Assembly: GCF_016745395.1 (NCBI RefSeq)
Contig: NZ_JAERVJ010000008.1
Coordinates: 62,001 to 126,000 of the forward strand
DNA length: 64,000 nt
Direction: 5' to 3'
DNA from: Methylocystis sp. Sn-Cys
Lineage (GTDB): Bacteria > Pseudomonadota > Alphaproteobacteria > Rhizobiales > Beijerinckiaceae
The position numbers were made by a program, and so were the translations under genes. Positions 1 through 9,514 of this stretch are shown one piece after another (the first letter of the stretch is position 1; each line of letters begins with the position of its first letter). The notes below the pieces were generated by a model. It worked only from the letters and a program-made list of their open reading frames with translations. It ran no database searches and was not told the DNA's origin.

Positions 1-390
1 CAATCGGGCGAAAAGCTCGTCTGCCTGCGCAACAACCGCAAGAAGGGCCTGCTCAATGGCGCGCTGTTCACGGTGAAAAGCGCGGGCGCGTTGCGGCGCG
101 GCAAGATACGGATGCTCGTCATGCCGGAGGAGGGCGAGACGGGCAAATTCCAGCGCGTCGCTGTTATTCCGCAGTTCTTCGACGGCGGCGAGGGCGAAAT
201 TCCTTACGCGATGCGCAAGGATTCGGACGAGTTCGATTTCGGCTATGCGCTGACCGTGCACAAGTCGCAGGGCTCGCAATGGGACAATGTGACCCTCTTC
301 GACGAGTCTTTCGCCTTCCGCGAACATCGCGCCCGCTGGCTTTATACGGGCGTCACGCGCGCCGCGCACAGGCTGACTCTGGTGATGTGA
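1..390 (+). CDS. RecD-like ATP-dependent DNA helicase, C-terminal part (cut by window edge)
   Basis: The frame is open from base 1, so the gene begins left of the window and only its last 129 codons are seen. The tail carries the UvrD/RecD C-terminal helicase signature: HKSQGSQW at about residues 87-94 of the visible part (motif V region) and YTGVTRAAHRLTLV at the end (motif VI, with the arginine that contacts ATP). The order 'nucleotide-binding loop, VHKSQG, YTGVTRA' is typical of stand-alone RecD2/TraA-type helicases that unwind DNA 5'-3' during repair. Without the N-terminus the exact subfamily cannot be fixed. It ends just before a palindromic repeat. Confidence 0.85.
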   Translation, partial: QSGEKLVCLRNNRKKGLLNGALFTVKSAGALRRGKIRMLVMPEEGETGKFQRVAVIPQFFDGGEGEIPYAMRKDSDEFDFGYALTVHKSQGSQWDNVTLFDESFAFREHRARWLYTGVTRAAHRLTLVM

Positions 391-413
391 AGCAGGAAGC
401 CAGAGCGCCGGTA

Positions 414-549
414 TGTCATTCCAACGCTCGCGCAGCGAGCGATCGGGAATCCAGAGCAAAGCTGGCTATTTTTGCTCTGGGATTCCCGGTCGGGCCTTCG
501 GCCCGTTGGGAATGACAAGCGCCAATGCGAGCTATTCAAACGGCAATGG
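414..549. repeat. Dispersed palindromic repeat family A, copy 1
   Basis: An imperfect palindrome bounded by TGTCATTCC and GGAATGACA. Inside are GCTCGCGCAGCGAGCGATCGGGAATCC and, further on, GGATTCCCGGTCGGGCCTTCGGCCCG-like arms around an AGAGCAAA...TTTGCTCT stem. A non-palindromic tail (GAGCTATTCAAACGG) follows on the right and is shared with copy 2. It lies between the helicase tail and the patatin gene. Confidence 0.85.
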
Positions 550-658
550 TATAACGCCCGCGCCTTCGCTTTCGGCGCGATAAGAAAGGCAGACCCGTTG
601 TCAAAACGCGCGGGCGAGCGTTAATCTTCCGTCTCATATTTCAGTGATGGAGGTTTTT

Positions 659-2542
659 ATGACTACTGCGCGGATTCTAGCCATTGTCCCGAGTGTCGGC
701 GCCTATATCCCAACCGTATGGAGCCTTGCGCCCGGCCAGAAGCTGGGACTCGCCTTGTCCGGCGGCGGTTTCCGCGCCTCGCTCTTCCATATCGGCGTGC
801 TGGCGCGATTGGCCGAGCTCGACCTGCTGCGGCGCGTCGATGTGCTCTCCACCGTTTCGGGCGGCTCGATCATCGGCGCATTCTATTATCTCAAGCTCAA
901 GAAGCTGCTGGAGGAAAGGCCGCTCGACCCGAATGGCGAACCCATTTTGCCGTCGTCGCAGGACTATGTGGACCTCGTCGGCGAGGTCGAAAGCGAATTT
1001 TTGGCGGCGGTTCAGACCAATGTCAGAATAAAGGCGCTGCTCGACCCCGTCGCCAACGCCAGGATGATTTTCTCGGATGATTATTCGAGAAGCGACCGCA
1101 TCGCAGAAGTATATGAACAGTGCTTTTACAGCAGATTCGCGAAGAACCCTGGCGAGAAAATTCCACTGTCGGATTTGCTGATCACGCCAGCCTGGATGCA
1201 GCCCGGCTTCAATGTGCGGGAGTATAATTCGACATCGGATTTCAAGATTCCCATCCTCAACCTCAACGCGACGTCGCTGAATACCGGCGGCCGGTGGGTT
1301 TTCACCGCGACGGATCTGGGCGAGGTCCCCTCGGCAAATCCGATCGGCACGATCAAGCCCTTGCCAAGGATCAGTTATTCGGATCCCAGTTTGACGCCGG
1401 AGCAGCAAAAGAAGCTGGCGCAGATCGGCCTTTCCGAGGCTGTCGCCGCTTCGGCCTGCGTGCCGGCGATATTTACGCCGCTCGCAATCCACGATCTCTA
1501 TCCGAAGGGAGCGAATGGCGAAGAGATTGTGGTCGAGCTGGTCGACGGCGGCGTTTACGACAATCAGGGCGTCGAGGCGCTGCTTTCTGAAAAATGCGAC
1601 CTGATCATTTGCAGCGACGCCTCCGGGCAGTTGGACGGGAACCGTACGCCGGACATTCAACTACTGCCCGTCGCCACGCGCTCGAACGACATATTGGCGA
1701 CGCGCGTGCGCGCCGAGTGCTACGACAATCTCCGCAATTGCCCCGGCGATGGGAGCTTCGTCTTTTTCCACCTGCGCGACGACTTCCCCGGAAATGCGGC
1801 CTATCCGTCGCTGCCCGGGCCGGTCGACCAGTGCAACGGTCTCAACGATGGGCATATCTACGCCCTTTCCAATATCAGAACCGATCTCGACGCCTTTTCG
1901 GACATCGAAGCCTATACGCTGATGTACGACGGCTACTGTCTCGCCGACTATTTTCTCCAGCATAACCAAGGTAACGCGGGGCTCGGCGCGCCGTCGCCCG
2001 GCGGCGCGCCTCGGCAACCGTGGCGTTTCCTGGCCATCCGGGGGATGGTCAAGACCGACAAGCAAAAGCTGCTTTCGCATCTGCTGATAGGGAAATACTT
2101 GTTCTTCAAACCCTTCTACGCCGATCCCGCGCGGACTTGGGGCGTCACGCTCCTTCTGGTTGCGCCCGTCCTTTTCTTCTTGTGGGCGCGCGTCGATCTC
2201 GTTGCCGAGCTCTACAAACTATTCGTCGAAAATATATTGTACTACCTATTGCCAGCGGCGCTTATCGGCGCCGCGGGCTACGCCATCGTCAAGGCTTTGG
2301 ACAATGCGCCAAAATTGCTGAAACTGTTCGATTTCATTCGGAAATACCGGCGCGCCGACAACCCCTTGCTCACCGCCCTGTTTTACGCGCCCGGACTTTT
2401 CGGCGCGGCAGTGGCGTATTTGAACCTTTCTATCTACAACAAGATCTTCCTTCAGGCCGGGCGATTGCCGCCGTCGGACGGCGAGGCGGCGCCGGAGCCC
2501 GACCGCCGTCCGGCGCAAGTGGAGGCGGCCGTCCAAGAATAG
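659..2542 (+). CDS. Patatin-like phospholipase with C-terminal membrane segments
   Basis: Predicted lipid acyl hydrolase of the patatin family, 627 aa, using a Ser-Asp dyad. The glycine-rich oxyanion loop GGGFR lies at about residues 35-39, the nucleophile serine in STVSGGS at about 67, and the DGG motif with the catalytic aspartate at about 296. Three hydrophobic stretches at about 494-512, 526-544 and 573-592 suggest the C-terminal part sits in a membrane, which is uncommon for bacterial patatins. I chose the ATG at 659 because GGAGG (649-653) lies five bases upstream; an earlier in-frame GTG exists at 644. Substrate is unknown. The small gene that follows starts ten bases downstream and is probably cotranscribed. 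Confidence 0.85.
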   Translation: MTTARILAIVPSVGAYIPTVWSLAPGQKLGLALSGGGFRASLFHIGVLARLAELDLLRRVDVLSTVSGGSIIGAFYYLKLKKLLEERPLDPNGEPILPSSQDYVDLVGEVESEFLAAVQTNVRIKALLDPVANARMIFSDDYSRSDRIAEVYEQCFYSRFAKNPGEKIPLSDLLITPAWMQPGFNVREYNSTSDFKIPILNLNATSLNTGGRWVFTATDLGEVPSANPIGTIKPLPRISYSDPSLTPEQQKKLAQIGLSEAVAASACVPAIFTPLAIHDLYPKGANGEEIVVELVDGGVYDNQGVEALLSEKCDLIICSDASGQLDGNRTPDIQLLPVATRSNDILATRVRAECYDNLRNCPGDGSFVFFHLRDDFPGNAAYPSLPGPVDQCNGLNDGHIYALSNIRTDLDAFSDIEAYTLMYDGYCLADYFLQHNQGNAGLGAPSPGGAPRQPWRFLAIRGMVKTDKQKLLSHLLIGKYLFFKPFYADPARTWGVTLLLVAPVLFFLWARVDLVAELYKLFVENILYYLLPAALIGAAGYAIVKALDNAPKLLKLFDFIRKYRRADNPLLTALFYAPGLFGAAVAYLNLSIYNKIFLQAGRLPPSDGEAAPEPDRRPAQVEAAVQE

Positions 2543-2551
2543 AGGAGAACC

Positions 2552-2842
2552 ATGGCCGAGCGCGCGATCGAAATGCGCCGTCTTTCCGACGGCGCCGTCT
2601 ATCGCTTTCTCCCGGCGCCAGCAGCCGAGGACGGGCTGCCGCGCTTCAAGCGCGCCGACAAGGACATCTGGATTCTACGCGACCCGGATTTTGGCTGGAT
2701 CGTTTGGGACGCAGAAGAGCAGGCGTTGATGGGGCGGCCCTGGGACATCGCGATAAATCGCCAGGGCGCGACGGCGCCGGAATGCGACTGGGTAAGCCGG
2801 AAGGGCGCGAATTCCTTCGTGTATCGGCTCGTCTTCGTCTGA
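2552..2842 (+). CDS. Small conserved-looking protein of unknown function (96 aa)
   Basis: Not recognised. A 96-residue soluble protein with no signal peptide or membrane segment, fairly rich in Trp, Arg and Asp. It starts ten bases after the patatin stop with a GAGGAG ribosome site at 2542-2547, so the two are probably one transcript. The layout (short strands, many aromatics, WILRDPDFGWIVWD near the middle) suggests a compact beta-rich domain, but I cannot name a family. Confidence 0.6.
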   Translation: MAERAIEMRRLSDGAVYRFLPAPAAEDGLPRFKRADKDIWILRDPDFGWIVWDAEEQALMGRPWDIAINRQGATAPECDWVSRKGANSFVYRLVFV

Positions 2843-2940
2843 TGCGAACCCGCTTGAACTGCGGTTTTTTGCTATTCGCGGCGGGCTGAAAGCCCGACTG
2901 GGAACCCCGGAGCCATAAGAGCGCTGGTTTTGCTCAGAGC

Positions 2941-3025
2941 CCGTCATTGCGAGCGAAGCGAAGCAATCCAGGGCAGCGATGCGGCATTGGATTGCTTCCT
3001 CGGCTCCGCCTCCTCGCAATGACGG
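2941..3025. repeat. Dispersed palindromic repeat family B, copy 1
   Basis: An inverted repeat running from CGTCATTGCGAGCGAAGCG to CTCGCAATGACGG, with CAATCCAG / TGGATTGC forming the inner stem. The same outer arms recur at 23583 and 47551. It lies between convergent genes and is fused on its right to half of a family A unit. Confidence 0.85.
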
Positions 3026-3067
3026 CGGTAATTCCGATCGTTCGCTTTGCGAGCGTCGGGAATGACA
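3026..3067. repeat. Half unit of repeat family A abutting family B copy 1
   Basis: The arm ATTCCGATCGTTCGCTTTGCGAGCGTCGGGAATGACA matches one arm of family A copies 3 and 4. It is directly adjacent to the family B element, giving a composite repeat between two convergent genes. Confidence 0.65.
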
Positions 3068-3101
3068 GGCAACCGAACGGGCGAGATTTCGTCTAAGACG
3101 C

Positions 3102-4358
3102 CTACTTCGTCCAGGAGTCGATCGCATCGGCGAAGATGCGGTCTCCCGAAGGGCCCTTTTCCATATTGATCGTCGCCGGCCGCCCGTCGGTGAACTGCAA
3201 CGGCAGGTCGATCACAGCGAAGGAACGCAGGAGCTGGATGTTGCGTGCTTCATGGTCGCCGCGCATCAGGCCGATGAGGAAGTTGTTCTCGGTAATGGGC
3301 ACCGGAATGCCGAAGACCTTTTCGCCGGCCTGCGCATCGGCGCGGCGCATCTGAATCGGGCCGATCGCCTTCACGCCGCCGAGCGGGCTCCCCGGCGCCG
3401 GCTTGAAAGAGACGTTGATCGTGTGGGAGGCCGAAAGCGCCGAGTCGTTGTTCTTTTGAATCAGCAGCGTCAGCTTCATCTTGCCGTCGGGAATATCCAC
3501 ATCGCCGCGGATCGCCGAACTCACCGGCTCTCCGGGGCCGCCGCCGACATTCTCCAAACGCCAGACCACCGTGGCGTTATAAATCCGGTCGACCTTATCG
3601 GGCGCCTGCAAGGTCGCGACCCACAATTCCGCCTTCTGCGCCACCGGCACAACGACCGTGCGCTTTCCAGATGACGGCGCCGGGGCGGATGCGCCGCCAT
3701 CGACGCGACCGCCGAATTTACCGGCCTCCGCCGCGTCGGAAGGCGATGTTTCGGCCGGCTGCAGCTTCGCGAGATCTTCCGGCCGTTCGCGGAGATACCA
3801 TGCGAGGCCGCCGACGACGGCGATCAGCGCGACCAGCACGCCTGCGAGCGCCCATATGCGCTGCGTCGGACGTTGCGCACGGGGCGGCAGAGGCAGCGGC
3901 GCGGCGGGACGCTGCGCTTCGCGCGGCGGGGCTTCCGTCTCGGCGGCGGGGAGCGCGTCGGACCAAGCCTCTTCGGCGCTGCGCTCGGCCGGCGGCGGCT
4001 CCGGCGGCGCTGCGGGCTTCGACGGTTCGGCGGCGCGCTGGCGCGTCGGCGCGGGCTGCGGCTTCGGCGGTTCCGGCTTCGCGGGGGCGGCGGTGGTCGG
4101 CGCTGGTTTCGTAGCGGATGGCTTCGCCGGCGCTGGCGGCGCATTCTTGGCGGCGATTTCCTGTTCGAGGCGCGCAACGGCTTCTTCGAGCGCGCGGCCC
4201 TCGGCGGAAATGTCCGCTTCCGCAACCGGCGGCTGAATGCTTCTCAATTGATTGAACAACGCCTTGCGCGCCCGATCATAGACAGCCTGTCGCGCGTCGG
4301 GCGTCTGCTGGGGTAGGGCGGCAATGGCGCGGGAGATCAACGAATAGTAATCAGCCAT
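3102..4358 (-). CDS. Single-pass membrane protein with Pro/Ala-rich linker, function unknown
   Basis: A 418-aa protein in three parts: an N-terminal helical region beginning MADYYSLISRAI with RQAVYDRARKALFNQL at about 24-38 (a layout common in hypothetical Rhizobiales proteins), a Pro/Ala/Glu-rich low-complexity stretch at about 74-165, and one transmembrane helix at about 168-189. After that comes a roughly 200-residue C-terminal domain that looks beta-rich and would be periplasmic. No catalytic motif is visible. The low-complexity stretch makes long false frames on the other strand. Function is unknown. Confidence 0.7.
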   Translation of the reverse strand: MADYYSLISRAIAALPQQTPDARQAVYDRARKALFNQLRSIQPPVAEADISAEGRALEEAVARLEQEIAAKNAPPAPAKPSATKPAPTTAAPAKPEPPKPQPAPTRQRAAEPSKPAAPPEPPPAERSAEEAWSDALPAAETEAPPREAQRPAAPLPLPPRAQRPTQRIWALAGVLVALIAVVGGLAWYLRERPEDLAKLQPAETSPSDAAEAGKFGGRVDGGASAPAPSSGKRTVVVPVAQKAELWVATLQAPDKVDRIYNATVVWRLENVGGGPGEPVSSAIRGDVDIPDGKMKLTLLIQKNNDSALSASHTINVSFKPAPGSPLGGVKAIGPIQMRRADAQAGEKVFGIPVPITENNFLIGLMRGDHEARNIQLLRSFAVIDLPLQFTDGRPATINMEKGPSGDRIFADAIDSWTK

Positions 4359-4489
4359 GGGCGGTTAAGAGCACTTCCTGCCGGGGGCGTCAATCCTGAC
4401 CCCTTGCAAATGCGAGAAAAACAAGGGATTCCAGCGTGCTTGTCGGCGATCGCGACGCGGCCGGCCGAGCCTGATCGGAAGAGGAAGAT

Positions 4490-5101
4490 ATGTCATCGCT
4501 CATCTCATTGGCGCGTCTCTTTGGCGTCGCCTTCGTCGTCGCATTTTTCGCGCCGGTTTGCGCAAACGCGATCAGCATGGACAAGGCCTCGACCATTCGC
4601 GACCAGTGCGAAATCTCGATAGGCCCTGACCTTATCGGCGTCGTCTCCTATATGCCCGATCGTTCGCGTGATCGCTTCTGCGGCGATTTCCCCTCGACGG
4701 GCCGAATCATTCTCACAATCGACCTCATCGCCGAGCGCCTGCGCCAATTGCCGATCGAGGTGCGCATCGTGCGCGAGAAAAACGGACCGATTTCCCTGGA
4801 GGAAGATCCGACGCCTTTCACCGTGGCTTATCTTCCGCCGCGTCTTTATCCGGGCGGCGCCGTGCCGATGGAGCATGTGTTCGACGAGAGCGGCGCTTAC
4901 GCCGCCTTGATCACCGTGACGGAAAGTTCCGGAGCGAAGCGCACGACGCGTTTCGCCATCAACGTGGGCGGCCCGCTGCAGTTCTATGCGACGGCGATGC
5001 TGTCGGCAGTGTTTATCTTTGGCGCAGCTTTTCTCTATTGGCGCTACACGGAAGAAAAGAAGCAACGCGATCGCGCTTCGCGCGCTTTCCGCCCGACCTG
5101 A
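4490..5101 (+). CDS. Exported, C-terminally anchored protein of unknown function
   Basis: A 203-aa protein with a hydrophobic N-terminus ending near CANA (signal peptide), a predicted beta-rich periplasmic domain with two cysteines (RDQCEIS and RFCGDFP), and a hydrophobic helix near residues 170-190 followed by a charged tail (RYTEEKKQRDR), that is, a C-terminal membrane anchor facing the cytoplasm. The segment with GGAVPMEHVF and SGAYAALITV reads like an Ig-type fold. A GGAAGAGGAAG purine run precedes the ATG. I do not recognise the family. Confidence 0.65.
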   Translation: MSSLISLARLFGVAFVVAFFAPVCANAISMDKASTIRDQCEISIGPDLIGVVSYMPDRSRDRFCGDFPSTGRIILTIDLIAERLRQLPIEVRIVREKNGPISLEEDPTPFTVAYLPPRLYPGGAVPMEHVFDESGAYAALITVTESSGAKRTTRFAINVGGPLQFYATAMLSAVFIFGAAFLYWRYTEEKKQRDRASRAFRPT

Positions 5102-5125
5102 ATCGGTCAAAGTGAGGAGCTCGCT

Positions 5126-5623
5126 CTAAAGTCCGCGCCCGTCGCTTGCCGTCTGCGGCGCCGCCGCCTTGCGGGCGGGCACGGCGATCAGCCAATAGAT
5201 CGCGCCGGTCAGCGCGCCGGTGAGGAAGAACAAAAGCGCGAGCCGCGCCTCCGCCTCGCTGACCTTATGGGCGCGCTCCAGCCCTTTCGACGCGCGCGCA
5301 ATCCAGGGCGAGGCGCCCGCGAGGACGCCGCTGACGCCCGCATACCAGACGATGGAGCGCGCGCCGGCCGCTTCGCCGACAAGAGCCGCCACGGCGAGCG
5401 GCGCGGCGCAGACCGCGACGATGGCGGCCCATATCACAAAGCCCAGCGTCGCGACGGCCTCCTCCGGCTCGATCGCTTCGTCCAGGATCGCGAAAATCCC
5501 CGCGAGGACGGAGGAGAGGCCTGCATCCCGCGTCACGGGATCGAAGAAAGCCGAAACGAAGAGAAAGACCGCGCCGACGCCAACAGCGATGACGAAGCCG
5601 AAAACAATGACGATCAAGCGCAT
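5126..5623 (-). CDS. Integral membrane protein of unknown function (165 aa)
   Basis: Four hydrophobic segments at about residues 3-25, 55-85, 87-105 and 128-150, with a charged loop (KGLERAHKVSEAEAR) before the last. No motif that would give a function. It converges on the exported protein ending at 5101 and has a family A repeat upstream. Confidence 0.6.
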   Translation of the reverse strand: MRLIVIVFGFVIAVGVGAVFLFVSAFFDPVTRDAGLSSVLAGIFAILDEAIEPEEAVATLGFVIWAAIVAVCAAPLAVAALVGEAAGARSIVWYAGVSGVLAGASPWIARASKGLERAHKVSEAEARLALLFFLTGALTGAIYWLIAVPARKAAAPQTASDGRGL

Positions 5624-5672
5624 AGCAACTCTCTGGCGCCGGCCTTATACGAGATCCGCTTGATTGGGCCGG

Positions 5673-5809
5673 TGTCATTCCCGACGCTAGCTTGAGCGAG
5701 CGATCGGGAATCCAGAGCCAAACCAGCGATATTTTGGCTCTGGATTCCCGGTCGGGCTTTCAGCCCGCCGGGAATGACATTCCCCAACGCGAGCTGTTCA
5801 AACGGAAAT
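5673..5809. repeat. Dispersed palindromic repeat family A, copy 2
   Basis: Same structure and orientation as copy 1: GTCATTCCCGACGCTAGCTT at the left, central AGAGCCAAA...TTTTGGCTCT stem, GGGAATGACA near 5771-5779, then the tail GAGCTGTTCAAACGG. It lies between two minus-strand genes. Confidence 0.9.
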
Positions 5810-5813
5810 AGCC

Positions 5814-6386
5814 TTACGGCTCGAGCACCGAATCCCAGTAGAGATAATCCATCCAACTGTCATGGAGATAGTTAGGCGGAAAGCGGCGGCCGTTGCGATG
5901 CAGGTCGACGACCGACGGCTGATAGGGCGTCTGCGCCGGCGTCATATGCGCGTCGAGCGGCAGCCGGTCGCCCTTGCGCAGATTGCAGGGCGAGCAGGCG
6001 GCGACGACATTCTCCCAAGTGGTCGCGCCGCCCTTGGAGCGCGGGATCACATGGTCGAATGTCAATTCGTCATGCGCCCCGCAATATTGGCAGGTGAAGC
6101 GGTCGCGCAGGAAGACGTTGAACCGCGTGAAGGCCGGCTGACGGGCCGGCCGCACATATTCCTTGAGCGAGACCACAGAGGGCAGGCGCATCTCGAAGCT
6201 CGGGCTTTTGACCGTCTTGTCATATTCCGAGACGATATTGACCCGATCGAGGACGACGGCCTTGATGGCGTCCTGCCAGCCCCATAGCGAAAGCGGATAG
6301 TAGCTCAGCGGGCGATAGTCCGCGTTGAGCACCAGCGCGGGACAAGCTTGCGGCGAGACATATTGGTGTCTGAAGTGAGCGGTCAC
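5814..6386 (-). CDS. HNH endonuclease family protein
   Basis: A 190-aa protein with the HNH nuclease fold. The zinc-binding cysteines CQYC and CSPCN flank the DHVIPRSKGGATTWEN core that supplies the HNH histidine and asparagine. The N-terminal ALVLNADYRPLSYYPLS block is characteristic of a short, widely conserved alphaproteobacterial group with no proven substrate. It is a chromosomal stand-alone gene, with no methylase or phage context that would make it a restriction or homing enzyme. Confidence 0.85.
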   Translation of the reverse strand: MTAHFRHQYVSPQACPALVLNADYRPLSYYPLSLWGWQDAIKAVVLDRVNIVSEYDKTVKSPSFEMRLPSVVSLKEYVRPARQPAFTRFNVFLRDRFTCQYCGAHDELTFDHVIPRSKGGATTWENVVAACSPCNLRKGDRLPLDAHMTPAQTPYQPSVVDLHRNGRRFPPNYLHDSWMDYLYWDSVLEP

Positions 6387-6693
6387 CTTGCCAGCCTCTC
6401 GGTTTCGAGAAGGGCCCGAAGGACCGCGCCAAGGTCCACACCGGCCTTTTGCGACTCTCTATATGTTACAGGGAGGATGACGCGCTTGTGAAGGCGCCTT
6501 GTGCAGCCCATTTGCGCGGCTTGTCCGGCGGGTTCATGAAGTAGAAATCCAGCAAAAATATAGGTTTTTTGAATAGTTAATTCCAGCGTGAGGCGGTGTT
6601 TTGAAATGCCCGATTAGCTGGCGAGCAGAGGGTGGCGCCAGACAGGGCTCATTACTTGCTCCGATTCGGCAATAGCATCGCTCTTGTTCCGTT
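6387..6693. other. Intergenic region between divergent genes
   Basis: About 300 bases separating the minus-strand HNH gene from the plus-strand sugar transferase. It is less GC-rich than its surroundings around 6540-6600 and probably holds both promoters, but I find no box or hairpin I can defend. The start of the sugar transferase is uncertain, so the true gap may be longer. Confidence 0.5.
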
Positions 6694-8208
6694 TTGGAGC
6701 AGGCGAGCCGATCCAGGGCCGATCAATTGTCTCAGCAGGCTGATTTTTCCAAAAGGCCGTCTCAGTTTGAAACGCGGCCCCCAAAGGCGAGGCCGCGGCT
6801 TCTCGCGGGGACGAATCGCGGCGCAGCTTATTGGGCGCCTCGCCAAAGCACGGCCTTCGTCCGGGCGTCGTTCTCGCTCCTCGCCGCATCTTTGGATTTT
6901 CTGGCGCTCGTCCTGACCTCGGTCGTGGTCCAATTCGCCTATGGGGCGCTCACGATCGGCAATCTCGAACTGGGCCTCGTCGCGACGATGATTTTCCTTC
7001 TCGGGAGCGTCGTCCGGGAGGAATATTCTTTCGCCAACTACCTCCAGCTTCGGGGCCATGCCTGGCGCTGTTTCAGCCTGTGGAGCGTCGTCAGCCTCCT
7101 CGCGCTCGCGATCGGGTTTCTGTCCAACGTCACTGGAGAGACGTCGCGGGCCGCCTTCGTGCTGACCTCGACCCTGGGGTTTGTGGCGCTTTTCGCCGAG
7201 CGGGCGACGCTCACCCGTTTCGTCCGCTCCAGCGCGGCCGCGGGCGGCGTATCGGCGCGGCGCCTCTTTCTCGTCGGTTTCGAGAAAGACATCGAGGCCT
7301 TCACCTATCGCTATAAACCCTGGACCTGCGGCATGACCGTCGTCGCTTCGGTGGTGCTGCGCGAGACCGAACATACGCTCGACGACGACCTCACGCTTGC
7401 GGCGGCCTCGGCGCGTATGCTGCGGCCCGACGACGTCTTCATCCTCTCGCCCTGGTCGCGCACCGATGTCATCGACAAATGCGTGACGGCCTTCCTGCGC
7501 GTGCCCGCCCGCATCCATCTCGGGCCGGAGCGCGTGCTCGACCGCTTCGCCAACGCCCATATCGACAAGGTCGGCGCAATCTCGAGCCTGAGCCTCTCCG
7601 GCGATCCGCTCAATCTCTTCGAGGTGGCGGCGAAGCGCGTCTTCGACATTGTGGTCTCGGCGCTTGCGCTCGTGGCGCTATCGCCGGCGCTGTTGCTCTG
7701 CGCGCTGGCGATCCGGCTCGACAGCCGCGGGCCGGCGCTCTTCTATCAGCGTCGTTACGGCTTCAATCGTCAGACGTTCCGCATCGTGAAACTGCGCACG
7801 ATGACGACCATGGACGATGGGCGCCACGTCAAACAGGCGACGGCGAATGATCCGCGCGTGACCCGCGTGGGGCGCATTTTGCGCCGATACAACATCGACG
7901 AGCTGCCGCAGCTCTTCAATGTGCTGCGCGGCGAGATGTCGCTCGTCGGGCCGCGCCCGCACGCGCTAGCGCATGATCAGCTCTTCGAGCGGCGGATCGC
8001 GCTCTATGCGCGCCGTCACAACGTCAAACCGGGCATGACCGGCTGGGCGCAGGTCAACGGCCTGCGCGGCGAAATCGATTCGCCGGAGAAGATCCGACAG
8101 AGAATCGAGCACGACCTTTATTACATCGACAATTGGTCGCTGCCTCTCGATCTCTGGATCGTGTTCCTCACCGTCTTTTCGCGCAAGGCGTATCGCAACG
8201 CGGTTTGA
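6694..8208 (+). CDS. Polyprenyl-phosphate hexose-1-phosphate transferase (WcaJ/PssY type)
   Basis: Predicted initiating enzyme of exopolysaccharide synthesis, which moves a hexose-1-phosphate from a nucleotide sugar to undecaprenyl phosphate at the inner membrane. The N-terminal half has about four membrane helices and a CoA-binding-like domain. The C-terminal bacterial sugar transferase domain begins at [18 protein letters not shown] and contains [26 protein letters not shown] and [15 protein letters not shown], the family signatures. The longest frame opens with TTG; the true start may lie further in, up to the first membrane helix. No other polysaccharide genes are adjacent, so it acts with unlinked partners. 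Confidence 0.85.
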   Translation: MEQASRSRADQLSQQADFSKRPSQFETRPPKARPRLLAGTNRGAAYWAPRQSTAFVRASFSLLAASLDFLALVLTSVVVQFAYGALTIGNLELGLVATMIFLLGSVVREEYSFANYLQLRGHAWRCFSLWSVVSLLALAIGFLSNVTGETSRAAFVLTSTLGFVALFAERATLTRFVRSSAAAGGVSARRLFLVGFEKDIEAFTYRYKPWTCGMTVVASVVLRETEHTLDDDLTLAAASARMLRPDDVFILSPWSRTDVIDKCVTAFLRVPARIHLGPERVLDRFANAHIDKVGAISSLSLSGDPLNLFEVAAKRVFDIVVSALALVALSPALLLCALAIRLDSRGPALFYQRRYGFNRQTFRIVKLRTMTTMDDGRHVKQATANDPRVTRVGRILRRYNIDELPQLFNVLRGEMSLVGPRPHALAHDQLFERRIALYARRHNVKPGMTGWAQVNGLRGEIDSPEKIRQRIEHDLYYIDNWSLPLDLWIVFLTVFSRKAYRNAV

Positions 8209-8296
8209 CGAGTTGGGGGGCCGGGCGGCGGGCCCGGGCAGGCAAGTTGCGTATCGCTTGCCTCGGGTCCGCCGCTTGCTGCTTACTGTCGCCGCT

Positions 8297-9514
8297 GTGA
8301 TTCGACTCCTACATACCGCCGACTGGCACCTAGGCGCCGCGCTGCAAGGCTGGTCGCGAGAGCCCGAGCATCGCGCCGCGCTGGCGCAGCTCGTCGCGAC
8401 GGCGCGCGCCCGCGCCGTCGATGCGGTGATCGTCGCGGGCGATATTTTCGACAGTCTCAACCCGTCCGCCGAGGCGCAGCGGCTGCTTTACGACACGCTG
8501 CGCGACCTGCGCGCCGCCTGTCCGCGCGCGACCATTGCGCTTCTTGCCGGCAATCACGACCCCGCCGGCAGGCTGGAGGCGCCCCGCGCCTTGTTCGAGA
8601 TCGCGGGGGTGCATTCGGTGGGCGTCATCGCGCGGCGAGAGGGCGCGCTCGACCTTTCCACCCATCTCCTGCCGATCCGGGACTCATCCGGCGCGGTCGG
8701 CGCCCATCTTCTGGCGCTGCCCTATCCGCGCGCAGCCGACCTGCCGATCGCGGGGGCGGATGTGGCGGGCTCTGCTACCGTCTGGGGCGTGCGGGCGCTC
8801 TACCGCGAGGCGGTCGACGCCGCGCGGGCAAAAATTGGCGATGCGCCGCTGGTCCTCACCGGCCATCTCCATGTCGCCGGCGGGCTCGAATCCGAGGGCG
8901 AGCGGCGCATTCTGGTGGGCGGCGAGCATGCGGCGCCGCCCGACATCTTTCCTGCCGACGCCGCTTATGTGGCGCTTGGCCATCTCCATAAGCCGCAGAA
9001 GGTCGGCCGCGAGACGATCCGCTATTCCGGCGCGCTCATCCCGATGTCGAAATCGGAAATCGACTATGCGCATGGCGTCACAATCGTGGAGATCGACGCG
9101 GCCGGCGCCGCGACGCCCGAGCATGTGGCCTTCACCCGCAGCGTCCCGCATCTGCGCCTGCCGCGGCAGGGCGCGCTGGCGGTCTTGGAGATTGAGAGCG
9201 CGCTTTCCGCTCTCGCGTTCGCCCCAGAAACGCCCGACGACGCCCGGCCTTTCGTTTATCTCGCTGTGACGGTCGACGGCCCCGCCGTGGGATTGAAGGC
9301 CGAGATCGACGCGATCTGCGAGAAGTTTCCGGTGCGCCTCGTCTCGCTCGCCGTCGAGCGGCCGCAAATGAGCGAAGCGCCTCAGCCGGCGCCAATGCGG
9401 CTTGCCGAACGCCAGCCGCGCGATCTCTTTCGCGAGGCTTTCGAAGCGACGCATCACGTCGCGCCGACGGACGAACATTTGCGCTGCTTCGACCGGCTCG
9501 CGGAGGAAGCGTAA
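8297..9514 (+). CDS. sbcD: Exonuclease subunit SbcD (Mre11-type)
   Basis: Nuclease subunit of the SbcCD complex, which cleaves hairpins and protein-blocked DNA ends. About 405 aa. The phosphoesterase metal-binding series is intact: DWHLG at residues 9-13, GDIFDSLNPS, AGNHDP, GHLHVAGG and GHLHKPQKV. I place the start at the GTG at 8297 (MIRLLHTADWHLG), where the family normally begins, not at the upstream 8213 start, which adds 28 unrelated residues. The stop codon overlaps the ATG of sbcC by one base (TAATG), indicating translational coupling. Confidence 0.95.
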   Translation: MIRLLHTADWHLGAALQGWSREPEHRAALAQLVATARARAVDAVIVAGDIFDSLNPSAEAQRLLYDTLRDLRAACPRATIALLAGNHDPAGRLEAPRALFEIAGVHSVGVIARREGALDLSTHLLPIRDSSGAVGAHLLALPYPRAADLPIAGADVAGSATVWGVRALYREAVDAARAKIGDAPLVLTGHLHVAGGLESEGERRILVGGEHAAPPDIFPADAAYVALGHLHKPQKVGRETIRYSGALIPMSKSEIDYAHGVTIVEIDAAGAATPEHVAFTRSVPHLRLPRQGALAVLEIESALSALAFAPETPDDARPFVYLAVTVDGPAVGLKAEIDAICEKFPVRLVSLAVERPQMSEAPQPAPMRLAERQPRDLFREAFEATHHVAPTDEHLRCFDRLAEEA

